DNA of 64,000 nt from Scleroderma bovista (taxonomy: Eukaryota > Basidiomycota > Agaricomycetes > Boletales > Sclerodermataceae): assembly GCA_037178675.1 (NCBI GenBank), contig JAYMGJ010000016.1, positions 26,588 through 90,587 on the forward strand, in the 5' to 3' direction. Positions 46,901 through 56,703 of the stretch are shown piece by piece; position 1 is the first letter of the stretch; each line of letters starts with the position of its first letter. The position numbers were made by a program, and so were the translations under genes. Below the pieces are notes generated by a model. The model searched no databases. It was not told the origin of the DNA and saw only the letters and a program-made list of their open reading frames with translations.

Positions 46901-47732
46901 ATGAGTATGAAAGCGAGAGGCGGCCAATAAACAACGTACCTCGTCATAGTGGACCTCTGGAGGCGTTGGGGGCAGCGGATGGTCGGGCGTGGGTGGTCGT
47001 TCCTGCAATAAACATGAGTATGAAAGCGAGAGGTGGTCAATAAACAACGTACCTCGTTATCACAATTCCCTGGAGGCGTTGGGGGCGGCAGATGGTCGGG
47101 CGTGGGTGGTCGTTCCTACGACAGACAGACGTCAGTGTGCGAGAGGCACTCAGTAAATAACTTACCTCGTCATAGTGGAACCCTGGGGGCGTTTGCGGCA
47201 GATGGTTAGGCATGCGTGGTAGTTCCTACAACAGAAATCAGTTCAAACAAGAAAATATATACTGATGGAGCGACGTACCTCAAAACAATCCTCTAAAAAC
47301 GTTTGCGAGGAACGGTCAGAAGTTCTTGGCGGTTCCTACAATAGATACAATGGTCTTGAAGTTAGTATCATAGTAAATGGAATGAAATGGACTCACGTTG
47401 TTCTGGATACGAGCCCGTTTCCGACGTCCCACACTGTGACGAGCGTCCTCGACTGTTTCAAGCCGCCTTTTGACCATGGCTTGGATGGTGGCTGCACGGC
47501 GACCCGTGGTGTTGACAGACGGGCGGTCTGCTCTGGAAGCTCGTAAATGTTGTTTCTCTTCTTCAGTATCGGCTTCTTCAATATGGCGGTACCAGGTTGC
47601 TTTCGAGACCGGATGGGGGCGTCCGAAGTTGTGCTTGCGACAGAGACATATGTATTCCGTTGACTGTCGGGCTGCACTCGAAGCCATGGGCGAAGAGCTG
47701 GTGGACGTGGAAAGGGACGGGGAAGAGGGCAA
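43969..47732 (-). CDS. Tnp2-family (Plavaka-type) transposase
   Basis: Eight exons, all phase 0: 47397-47732, 47279-47335, 47166-47225, 47053-47115, 46940-47002, 46827-46889, 44398-46776 and 43969-44346, giving 1,132 residues with no internal stop. The N-terminus MPSSPSLSTSTSSSPMASS leads to a C-x-C finger, ICLCRKHNFGRPHPVSKATW and YRHIEEA, typical of Plavaka proteins. A Pro-rich repeat region is encoded by six tandem exon units. The Tnp2 part has CRNTCIAYTGPFAHLDTCPT-C (zinc ribbon), VMVSLDGAQLYDSKESDCW, CPGGFIPGPNKPKNVDSFLF, MVGHSGKNGCRMYC, and CMTTDIMHLAGNISDLLISL with candidate catalytic Asp and Glu/His. Then come TMERTIGNLGEQIRQPSK and a final exon VQYFTRLA, MERPGYDISKWGVPY. Such enzymes cut and paste elements by a DDE mechanism. 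Catalytic residues were assigned by eye. Confidence 0.92.
46777..47335 (-). repeat. Tandem exon-intron units within transposase gene (113-bp period)
   Basis: Each unit is one 57-63-nt exon encoding a variant of ERPPTPDHPLPPTPP plus about five more residues, followed by a 50-53-nt intron. Exons at 46827-46889 and 46940-47002 are identical (63/63), and the 50-nt introns at 46777-46826 and 46890-46939 are identical. The next intron (47003-47052) differs at two positions, and units further 5' diverge increasingly. The 5' end of the large exon (46776 leftwards) is the sixth copy. Confidence 0.9.
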
Positions 47733-47902
47733 TGCGGAGTGTGTACCACTGTAGTGTGTCGTGCGTAGTCACTGTGTGTGTCCGCTGCGTACGCTGCGTA
47801 GTGTAAACGATGCTATCGATCTACGTATCGCAGCACACGGCGCAGCCCAAAAAGGAAGGTGTAATATTCAGGAGAGATCTCGTCATATTTTTCACGTCGA
47901 TT

Positions 47903-47953
47903 TCATATCTCATCATACCACGTCACACCAGGTAATAGCCAGTTTTCACTGGG
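47903..47953 (-). repeat. Right terminal inverted repeat (51 bp)
   Basis: Reverse complement is identical at all 51 positions to 40159-40209. Confidence 0.95.
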
Positions 47954-47960
47954 GATCATA
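47954..47960. repeat. Target-site duplication GATCATA, right
   Basis: Identical to 40152-40158. An eighth G can be counted if the right end is placed one base earlier. Confidence 0.8.
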
Positions 47961-48029
47961 TTTGGTTCGGTCGGAGCGCAAATGACATCTACGGCGTTCA
48001 CTTCTGAGGTGGGGGATAAAATCCATCAT

Positions 48030-48118
48030 ATCCGAAAGATAGTCGAGTTATGCTGTGCGCTTGCTGCCATTTTTGAATTCTTTGAGTGCTCGGAAAGCAC
48101 TGTTACTCAACTCGGAAA
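48030..48118 (+). repeat. Dispersed short repeat, copy B
   Basis: Shares GCGCTTGCTGC and AGCACTGTTACTCAACTCGG with copy A at 33785-33865. It lies outside the transposon, between it and the aquaglyceroporin gene; the rest of 47961-48712 holds no recognised gene. Confidence 0.55.
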
Positions 48119-48712
48119 GTGCTGAGGTTTTGCAGACATGATAGCACTCGGTGGCGCAACCCTTGGAGCTTCAAGTTGGGAGCTTCGAGATCCTCTTTCT
48201 CAGGATTAACTCGTCATACTTATCGGACCAATCATGTGCTTGTTACCTTTCATTTAGACAGGGACGAGCTCGAGGCAAGTTCAAGTTGACAAATCCGACA
48301 GCTTGCCGCAACATCATGAGGTTTGAACACCACGACTGATATTTGCTATTTTAGACTTGAATACATCCTATCCGTAGGGTCCAAATCGCTTGAAATGGTA
48401 AGATTAGATTATCATAGACCAAGTTTGGCAGCCCCGTGTTGGCCTCGTATCGGACTAGTTTACTGCCAGTGTGCGTCCCTTCTTGCCGTACGAGTGCCGG
48501 CCAAGCTCGAAGTTCAGCTGCATGGGAGAAAAATTAATCTCGTAAGTGTCTATTTACCCACAAATTGGGTGACGACATTCTATACGGCTCAGGGGATAAG
48601 AACCTTGCCCTGGCAAACATATAAGAACGGCGTCAGCCTTGGTTTGGTTCCCCCAGGTCCTCGGTCCGTGAGCTCATCCTACCCTTTCCTTCTTGACGGC
48701 GGTCTTGTCAAT

Positions 48713-50106
48713 ATGTCTGAACTCGCAGAGAAAGCTGAACAGCATAACTATGAGACATCGAGCACGTACAGTTCTCCAAACGAGGTAGTGTTCCATGCTG
48801 ATCAGACTAAAGGCCTACAGCATCCAAACAGATGGGCGGAGATCAGGTTTGTGTGGTGCCATCTATTTGTTAGTGGTGTACTGACGGTGTCGTCCACAGA
48901 GCATCCATCCGGGAACCTCTTGCAGAATTTCTGGGCTCTATGGTCCTCCTCATCCTTGGTTGTGGTGGCAACTGTCAAGTTGTCTTGTCAACGAATACCG
49001 CTGTGGCTTCCAGCCCCAAAGGAGTGAGTATACAGTTTGGACTCAAGTCTATGGTCCATTTGAACGCTATGATCAGACGTTCTTCACCCTTAACTTTGGC
49101 TGGGCTCTCGGTGAGAGGGAAATGACCACCTGGTTCAACTCAACGTACTGACTTGCTTCAAAGCCCTTGGAATCGGTATTTGGGTTTCTGGTGGGGTATC
49201 CGGTGGTCACCTAAACCCAGCAGTACGTTTGTGTTATTTGCATTCATGTTCGATCGCAGTTGACGATGAAGCAGGTAACCATTGCCTTGGCGTCGGTCCG
49301 TGACTTTCCATGGAAAAAAGTACCTTCCTATTGCATTGCCCAACTACTTGGTTGCTTCTGTGGCGCTGCCATTGTTTATGCAAACTATTATCGTCCGATA
49401 AACTTGTACGAGGGCGGATCTGGTATCCGTACCATCTCGGGCACCGGAGATCTCTTCGCTACCTATCCGGTGCGACTCCTACACCATTCTGGCAGGCTTG
49501 TTCTAATGGTACCTTCTAGGCTGACTACATGAGTTCTGTTGGCTGTTTCTTCTCGGAGGTGAGTAGATTGTGCAGGTCGAGCAAGGCGTTGTTAAATACA
49601 ACTATTTTTGGCAGTTTTTGGCCTCGGCCATGCTTATAATCGCCATTCTTGCTGCTACTGACAAGAAAAACATCGCCCCACCCACAGGGCTCGTCCCCTT
49701 CGTAATCTGCTTGGCCTTCCTTGCCATTGGTATGACGCTCGGCATGGAGACAGGATACGCGATCAACCCTGCACGTGATCTGGGACCCCGGATTTTCACT
49801 GCCATGGCCGGCTACGGAACAGAAGGTTCGTGGCATATCGAGGGCCAATAAGGTGAAGATGGGCCTGACTTTCCTTCAGTGTTCAACTTCAGGCACCAGT
49901 ACTGGCTGTGGTGCCCCATTCTTGGATCTATCATCGGTATGCAATGTGGGGCGCTCGCCTATGACCTTTTCATCTATACTGGCTCGGACAGTATTGTCAA
50001 CAGGCCGTGAGTCTCCACAGTCACAGGCATTTCTCGTTTGTCTGACAAGTACTTCCTTAGGCGCGGAACCCGCTCTTATGCTACAAGTGGTTCAGATGCG
50101 GTTTAA
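48713..50106 (+). CDS. Aquaglyceroporin (MIP family)
   Basis: Starts MSELAEKAEQHNYETSSTYS; a hydrophilic N-terminus of about 45 residues precedes IREPLAEFLGSMVLLILGCG (TM1). Further exons give FFTLNFGWALALGIGIWVSG, GVSGGHLNPAVTIALASVRD with the first NPA box, PWKKVPSYCIAQLLGCFCGA (TM3), TGDLFATYPADYMSSVGCFF SE, FLASAMLIIAILAATDKKN, TGLVPFVICLAFLAIGMTLG, and GYAINPARDLGPRIFTAMAG. The second box is NPARD; the Asp after the NPAR arginine is characteristic of glycerol-conducting GlpF-type channels. YWLWCPILGSIIGMQCGAL forms TM6, and a short tail ends at 50104-50106. About seven introns of around 55 nt. It should let glycerol and water cross the plasma membrane. A Plavaka-like transposon ends about 750 bp upstream. 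Confidence 0.92.
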
Positions 50107-51656
50107 CGAGATAATAACTTACTCCGTTGGCCGATTTGATTTCACTCTTTTTCGCTTTTACGATCTAGCTTCACTTCTTTTTTTTTCCTTCCATGATTCG
50201 TTATTATGACTTGCAATTAGGTAACTGGAGCTAAACTTCGCACACAACTCAGTGGGTTGTGATTCAATATGTACATATGGCTTGAAATGGCTGGACGACT
50301 GAGTCTGCCATTTCGGGATGCACCCCGATAAGTTTTAAATTTTGAAAACTTAACTTCGGTGGTAAGTACACCATCGGACACTTTGCAACCGATCATAATG
50401 CATGATGATCGAGAATGGTCCGAGTTCATCAGTCGTGTAATCCTCCAGGCAAGGCAGATCAGAAGTCAACATGACAAATGTTCGCAAATGGCGATAGCCT
50501 CGATCCAGTGCGATTTGATACATTCTCAATACAGCGGGCGTACCATAGCATACAACAGACGTAATTCAATAGAGGACCCTCTGAAAGATCCCCAGCGAGA
50601 TCTATGATATGTTTTGTCAGATCCTGTCACCCATAGAAGGACATTACCTTCGCAGCAAATTCATATCGGTGTCATCCGATAATCATTCGCCGATAGAATG
50701 ATTCGACCCGGGCTGTCGTGCAGGAACGTCATGGGCAGCGTTGAAGTTATATCGATTGCAACTGTGGTCCGTCGTACTAAATCGGTGAAGAAGGGAAAAT
50801 ACTATGTGCGACGTTCACAAGGATGCAGCCGAAGAACATTGTCCCGAAAACACAGATGCCTAAACCCCGAGGTGTCAGAGTCGCCCGTGATGGAGAAAAG
50901 GTATACTCCTGTTCACGGCTAGGAATAGGACCAAGCTGGAATCACAAAGCATTACATTCCGGAACGAAAACGTGGCTGCAGCGTGGTTACTTCGCAACCA
51001 AGAAAAAAAAAGTAGAACCATTGCTTATACTGATTCACCGCGCCAATACCTGAGAAAACTCGAGGGTAAAGTTGGACGCACATACAAGCGCAACACGCCG
51101 TATGTACCTGAAACAATAGGATTCAATGAACGAGGAGACAGCTCTAAGCTACATACGCCATTCCATTTTGTGTGTGCATGAACTTGATTCGGACCAGACC
51201 GAAACGGCATCCAGTCTCGTTAAATACTTGGCGGGCATGCATTTCTGTTTCAAATACGGAGTCGCAACTGAGCTTTGCCTGATCTGGGTAGCGAGAAAAT
51301 GAACAACACGAGCTCGACAGACTTCTAGGGTCCCAGATACAAGTATGAGGGCTTCTAGACTCAAGAAGGATCGCAGAATAAAGGGTGATTCACACAAGTT
51401 CACACACCGGTGTTAGATATTACGGCACTGGAGTGTTAAAAGAACAGAGGACTCGACGTTGCCTATCCCATGCTTTGATGAGGTGGCTAGCACCTGACCA
51501 AGTTCAATGGGTGGGCGTGTACTACTTACCTTACCGTTGACCAATCTCAGGTTCCAACTCGATGACTAAGCTGTTGAAGATTTCTGATTTGGAGGCCCAG
51601 ACTCCCAGTGCTAGATAATGAATTAGCTTTGCAATTCTTGTTCCTTCACCATCATC
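50107..51656. other. 1.5-kb stretch without a supported gene
   Basis: Several forward frames between 50700 and 51180 are Lys/Arg-rich (for example PKPRGVRVARDGEKVYSCSR) but shift frame repeatedly without good splice sites. Nothing identifiable on the reverse strand. Possibly a decayed gene. Confidence 0.35.
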
Positions 51657-52033
51657 ATGGGTAAAAGCGCTAAGCTGCACAAGCGAACGGTAAGTGGGCG
51701 ATCATGCATACGCTCCCTCCAGCTCAGCGCTGCCATTCTGGGTCTGGCAACCCTGCTCAGAAAAAGACAAAGACGATTTCATCCCAACATCATATTCCCT
51801 TACCTGAGCACAAGCCAAAGCCAAAGTCAAGCGCGCCAACGACGATGGAGACAGTCATCGAATCTGCCAAGAAGCGTGCTGATCTGCGATCCAAAGTGAA
51901 GAGTAAGGGCAAGTCTGGGTCGAAAGGCGCGGATGGGGGATACGTGCTCGGCGAGGCTGACTATGTGACGCTGATGATGGGCGGACGAAGAAGAGTGGCT
52001 GAGGAGGCTCTGAAGTTGCCCAAGGATTCATGA
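51657..52033 (+). CDS. Small basic conserved fungal protein
   Basis: Exons 51657-51689 and 51728-52033 join in phase to 112 residues. The protein opens MGKSAKLHKRT, continues Lys/Ser/Pro-rich (AQKKTKTISSQHHIPLPEHK), then ESAKKRADLRSKVKSKG and a conserved-looking C-terminus VLGEADYVTLMMGGRRRVAE then EALKLPKDS. The MGKSAKLHKR opening and GADYV-LMMGGRRKA-EEA-KLP ending recur in basidiomycete hypothetical proteins as far as I recall. The basic N-terminus suggests nucleic-acid or nucleolar association, which is inference. Lies just upstream of and co-oriented with the E1-alpha gene. Confidence 0.68.
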
Positions 52034-52172
52034 AGTGGACTGTAATACTGTCGTTTACGGTTGCACAAATTGACAAGCTCGATTATGTCAAGTTGCTATT
52101 TCGAGCTCCTCAAGATCCGGGGTAATTGCTGGACGAGCTGCACCTCGTCGACCACTCTTTTAACCAGCCTCC

Positions 52173-53932
52173 ATGCTACGCAGTTTACGCTCTCATCGTG
52201 TCTTCCGCAGCAGGCCGTTGTCCTCACGGCGTATGCTTTCAACCACTGCACCGTTCTTGGCTGCTGATAACCATGACTTTCTTCCCACATCCCGCTCGCC
52301 CATCGTCCCCGACCTCCAGTTCTTCAATTCCGTCACCGGTGGACAAGGGCAGATACCCACATATAGGGTTCTCGATGGTGTTGGCGTTCCGATCGAGGGA
52401 GCTCAGATCCCAGTGGTGGGTCTCACCAAGCTTCGTTAAGCACCTGTTTTGCTCATCATGGCGTAGATCAGCGAAGAGTTTGCTCATAAACTGTCCGTAT
52501 ACACTGATAGGCACATTCCTTTGAATCTGACATGGCACCAGATACGAGCACATGGTACTCCTGCCAACCGTAGACAACATTCTATACAACGTACAGCGTC
52601 AGGGAAAGATATCTTTCTACGTCAGCTTGCATCGTTTATGTCTTTCCTCCATTAATCATGTTTTGTGCAGATGACTTCTGTAAGGAACTAGACCATTCTC
52701 CTATTTTGGGCAAGTCCCTAAGCATGATTGCAGTATGGTGAAGAAGCGACCATCATTGGTTCTGCGGCTGCATTGTCACCAGATGACGAGTGAGTTTGCC
52801 TATCCTTTCGACGCCAGTATAGGTGTGACACTGTCCAGGGTTTTGGGTGAGCGTACACCTGTCGCCACAGCCTCCAATAGGAGCTTAACTATTCGAAATA
52901 GGACAGTACCGTGAAATGGGCGTGTTATTATGGCGGGGCTTTGGGATTGATGCTGTCATGGCACAATGTTTTGGGAACTACGAAGACAAGTCCGGAAAAG
53001 GTCGCCAAATGCCGATGGTACTTACTTCATGACCTCCATCTTCAGCACACCCACACACTAACCGCGTTTCACAGCATTTCGGATCTCCAGAGCTCCACTT
53101 CCACACCATCTCATCGCCACTAGCGACCCAGATTCCACAAGCTGCAGGAGTGGGTTATGCACTCAAACGTGATCCTGCACGACAGCACAAGAACATTGCC
53201 TGCGTCTACTTTGGCGAGGGTGCAGCCTCAGAGGGAGATTTCCACGCAGGAATGCTACTTGCATCAACAATCCCATCTCCTACATTGTTCCTGGCGCGCA
53301 ATAATGGATTCGCCATCTCGACACCCTCACACGAGCAGTACTACGGAGACGGTATCGCTGCCCGCGGACCAGGTTACGGCATAGATACAGTTCGAGTGGA
53401 CGGAAACGATGTGTTGGCGGTCATGAACGCTGTAGCAGCGGCCAGGAAACGGACCCTTGAGGGTGGACGCGCTGTGTTAGTGGAGGCAATGACGTACCGC
53501 ATAGGACATCATTCGACGTCGGACGACTCCTTCGCATACCGTGGAAGACAGGAAGTGGAGAACAAGAAGAAGATTGACAATCCAATCGTTCGGTTCAGAC
53601 TGTACATGGAATCAAAAGGATGGTGGAATGATCAAGAGGAGGAAGCACTGAAGACGCGACTCAGGAAGGATGCATTGACCGCACTAAAGCGGGCAGAGAG
53701 CTTAAAGCGGAGCGATTTGCGCGATCTGTTCACCGACGTATATGGCGGAGAGGAGCCATGGAATTTGGTACGTTGTTAAACTCATTGTAGACTGTTCTGT
53801 TCGTTCAAATCCTTGCAGAGAGAACAAAGAGAGGAGCTGGCGGCCCTGATCAAGAAGTACGGTGATGTATGGGAACCGTGGCGGGACGACCTGAAGTTGT
53901 TTAGGGACGGGGGAAAGAAGCTAGTTGAGTGA
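52173..53932 (+). CDS. BCKDHA: 2-oxoisovalerate dehydrogenase E1 subunit alpha (mitochondrial)
   Basis: Starts [20 protein letters not shown], an Arg/Ser-rich mitochondrial presequence. After several introns the catalytic core appears: [93 protein letters not shown], then [20 protein letters not shown] with the thiamine-pyrophosphate motif GEGAASEGD...NNGFAIST. The phospho-loop is [16 protein letters not shown], with the regulatory serines. The C-terminus runs [20 protein letters not shown] to KKLVE. The alpha2beta2 E1 decarboxylates the 2-oxo acids of Leu, Ile and Val and passes the acyl group to E2 in the matrix. The presence of this enzyme fits basidiomycetes, which can catabolise branched-chain amino acids. 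Confidence 0.95.
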
Positions 53933-54336
53933 ACCGTACTCTGCCAAGATTTCGTCTTAAACACCCACGAGCATATCAAGCAACTACCGTATGTACTTAT
54001 TGTATCCTTCGATGTAACCAGAACAATACCGTCATCAGCAGCAGGCAATATCTGCATTTAAAGGGATACTTAGTTGCGTTGAGGAAGTGGGTAATCTCCA
54101 ATTCAACCCGAACTAAAGATAACTCTGAGTGACATTAGCAAAATAGGTACCACAAACTGTCTCTAAATTTCTGTTGCAACTTGCGAAGCTTAGGCGGTTG
54201 TCAAAATTAAGACATATATGTTACGTTTTCTACCTTGTAAACAAGGTGACACTGCATGACATTATTCATCTGAGTCCATCGGTAAAACCAGAGGAATGAG
54301 CGTGAAAGTTAAAATGCACGCAGGGCACCACAAAAC
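53933..54336. other. Intergenic, convergent 3' ends
   Basis: Separates the 3' ends of the E1-alpha gene (+) and the Rad7-like gene (-). AT-rich; no gene seen. Confidence 0.5.
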
Positions 54337-56613
54337 TTACCGTCCCGCATTGGGCTCGATACCGTAAACCCTCAGTCCTTTCTGCTGAAATGTTATTCAT
54401 ATCGGACCACACGGAACAGAAAGAACACACCTTCCCTGCCCACCCCATCCCCTTGACACGGCTGCACCCCCACACTTTTAGTTCTTCCAATTTCGGCATA
54501 GATGCAACAACGTCCTTCAGCACGAAATCGTCCAATTCGCGACACCAGCTAAGGTCAAGACGTCTAAGCCCAGTCGCACATTTGAGTGACACAAGGGCAT
54601 CGGGGGAGAGAGAACGGAGGCCATTGAGATTGAGGGAGGTGAGTGCCGATCCGGAATGGTCGAGCAGTGCGGCGAGCGTGGCATCAGAAAGGATGTGGTT
54701 GCGTGCTAGCGAAAGAACATGCAGCGGAGGGTTTGGGGTAAACGTGTCCTTTGAAAGTGAAATGTCGTCGGCGGTATCCATGGAATCTTCCGCTGACTCT
54801 TCCTCGTCCGCCCAACTAGAGTTACTCCAGTTTCGGAAGAACTGAGAAACGGGCTCATTGGTCAAGTCTTCGCACCCCTCTAAAATAAGTTCAGACAGCG
54901 CGCGTGTATGCTTGGCAACCCCATGACGCAGCACTCTGTCTGTAAAACCGATATGCCACGATGGGTTGAATTTCTCAAGCGCCCTACCATGTCGTTCCAT
55001 CAATTTCAACCAGCCATCCTCCTCAATACCGATGCTAGGGTTCGAAAGGTCCAACAATTTAAGCGGTGGGAGAGCACAGAGTGGTTCCACAAACAAATCA
55101 TCAAGCAGCCCTACCTCCTTGAGCTGTAATTCCTCAAGCTTGGTGCAGCTCTCTGCAAGCTGCTGGGCACACGCGAGGTCAAACCGAGGACTCTGTGTGA
55201 TTTTGAACGAAACGAGGTCCGGCTTGGCACGAAAGAATTCGACCCAAGCCTCTGAACGAACCAAGAAGGGCCCGAGAAGGGTCAGTGAAATGAGGCGGGG
55301 TAGGGACTTGGCAAAGTCCTGCAGCACTGGTGATGTGAGACGACCGCAGAAGTCCAGGTGGAGGTGCGTCAGATTGGGATTGAGGCTAGCCAATGTTGAG
55401 AAAGCCGGAGGGTGGAGGCCTTTTAGGAAGATAAGTGGGATGTAGCGTAGAAAAGGGAATGCATTACGGGTAGTATCATACAATCGGAGGGCCTTGTTCC
55501 GCACGTCATAAAATAGGTGTGCATTTTCAGCCGTTCTTGAAGAAAAGTTTATCATCGAAAAACATCGAAAAGTACGTATTTACTTACAAGCCACGGTTCT
55601 TCGCAACGGCTTTGGCTATTTCATCCATATTGACCAGTCCAATATCACCAAGCGCTTCCACGTCACCAATATGTTTAGTAATAAACTGTTGCACCATGTA
55701 TACCTTGCAGTCAACGAGTGAAGATTGGGATCAACGATACTGACCTCAATACACAGTGCAGCTAGAGTTGGCAGGCGGCGTTGTTCAAAGTTGACGACCT
55801 CACGTTTCTCTGCAGCGGGCTTTCGCTTCCTAGGAGTAGAGGCTTTTTTAAATGGGTCGACACCTGATGCCTTTGTACACTGATGGCATAGGTACCCAGG
55901 AGGAGGGTTAGCAGCCATCGTGTACTTCGTCTGAAGGACCCTGTTAGTGCTTACTGAAAAGGGAGAGCATAGGCTACTGACTACAGTAAACTGTTGCTTG
56001 CATTTGGCACATAGCTCGAAACTGCCAATAGGAGGTTTCGGTCCCCCGCTTCCTCCTGTAGACCACATATTCTTCGCAAGAGCAGTGTACTCGTCTTCTG
56101 ATGTGCCTTCGTATTCCCCATCATCCTTTGCCTTTTTCTTGGCTCTTTTCTTGGCTGCACCGGTGGGTTTCCCCCCTGAGGTGCGACCTTTTTTGGCAGG
56201 GGATTGTTCCTCGGGTTCGTCGAGTTCATCAGACGCGTAACCAGAGGGCTAGGTAATCTCGACTTTGAGCGATGTACTGCCAGAGGTGCATTGGGAAGCT
56301 CACCCCGGCCTGACTCTGATTCTGTGCCTCTGCACTCGAAGATGCTTCAGCTGTGGTAACTGCTTGCCCGCCACTACCGTTGACAGCACTAGTACCCTCA
56401 CCGTTGCTGGTACTTGGACCCGCAGCCGCCTGGTTCTGGTGCTGTGTGGCTACCCGTCGCGCAATCGAAGCAGGGTTAATACCAGATTCCTGGGTAGTGC
56501 GTAAGATGTGGTCAGGACTGGCGTTAACTTTTGCTTTGATCTGGTCGCCTCACCCTCAGGAATTCGGAAAGGGCAGAGGCTGGGCCCCGCACATTGTTGT
56601 TTCGGCGACTCAT
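54337..56613 (-). CDS. Rad7-like LRR protein with zinc-finger motif
   Basis: First exon MSRRNNNVRGPASALSEFLR, then ESGINPASIARRVATQHQ, a Gln/Ser-rich linker and a basic tract (KKRAKKKAKDDGEYEGTSED). A C-x2-C / C-x2-C pair follows (FELCAKCKQQFTV, GYLCHQC), then FEQRRLPTLAALCIE, VQQFITKHIGDVEALGDIGL and NMDEIAKAVAKNRGL, all characteristic of Rad7. A leucine-rich-repeat domain follows in one 1.2-kb exon (LTHLHLDFCGRLTSPVLQDF, LEELQLKEVGLLDDLF, LSELILEGCEDLTNEPV, LRRLDLSWCRELDDFVLKDV), ending after a last small exon with KGLRVYGIEPNAGR. Rad7 with Rad16 recognises damage in silent chromatin during global-genome nucleotide excision repair and forms a cullin-type ubiquitin ligase in yeast. Acidic insert DEEESAEDSMDTADD lies between LRRs. 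Confidence 0.88.
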
Positions 56614-56703
56614 CTATTTTGCAAGAAGAGAACTATCGCGACATAAATGAGCGTGGCGCAGCAGAGTCACGTGAACCCCGCCCTTCGCGTCCTGACAGTG
56701 ACC
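56614..56703. promoter_or_regulatory. 90-bp divergent promoter of Rad7-like and VPS11 genes
   Basis: The two ATGs are 90 bp apart. A perfect palindrome TCACGTGA sits at 56667-56674, the E-box bound by bHLH factors (Cbf1 in yeast; the CLEAR motif bound by TFEB in animals), followed by a GC-rich CCCCGCCC. bHLH control of a vacuolar tethering gene would make sense but is inferred. Confidence 0.5.

Larger units (their letters stand above)
40159..47953. mobile_element. Complete Plavaka/CACTA-like (Tnp2) DNA transposon, 7.8 kb
   Basis: Bounded by 51-bp terminal inverted repeats that match at all 51 positions (left 40159-40209, right 47903-47953, both reading CCCAGTGAAAACTGG inward) and by a 7-bp direct repeat GATCATA. 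Inside are a spliced, open Tnp2-type transposase gene (-), a divergent pair of accessory genes (40688-42858 - and 42990-43861 +), and subterminal copies of a motif also found in the terminal repeats. Tnp2 transposases belong to the CACTA/EnSpm group; the agaricomycete branch is known as Plavaka. Perfect terminal repeats and apparently open reading frames point to recent insertion and possible autonomy. The target duplication is longer than the 3 bp of plant CACTA elements. Confidence 0.9.

Noticed and set aside
48323..48712. In-frame upstream extension of the aquaglyceroporin reading frame
   Set aside because: The extension has no aquaporin-like N-terminal features; MSELAEK at 48713 gives the usual hydrophilic N-terminus.
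50698..51181. Lys/Arg-rich overlapping forward frames
   Set aside because: The frames switch without splice sites and show no recognised motif.
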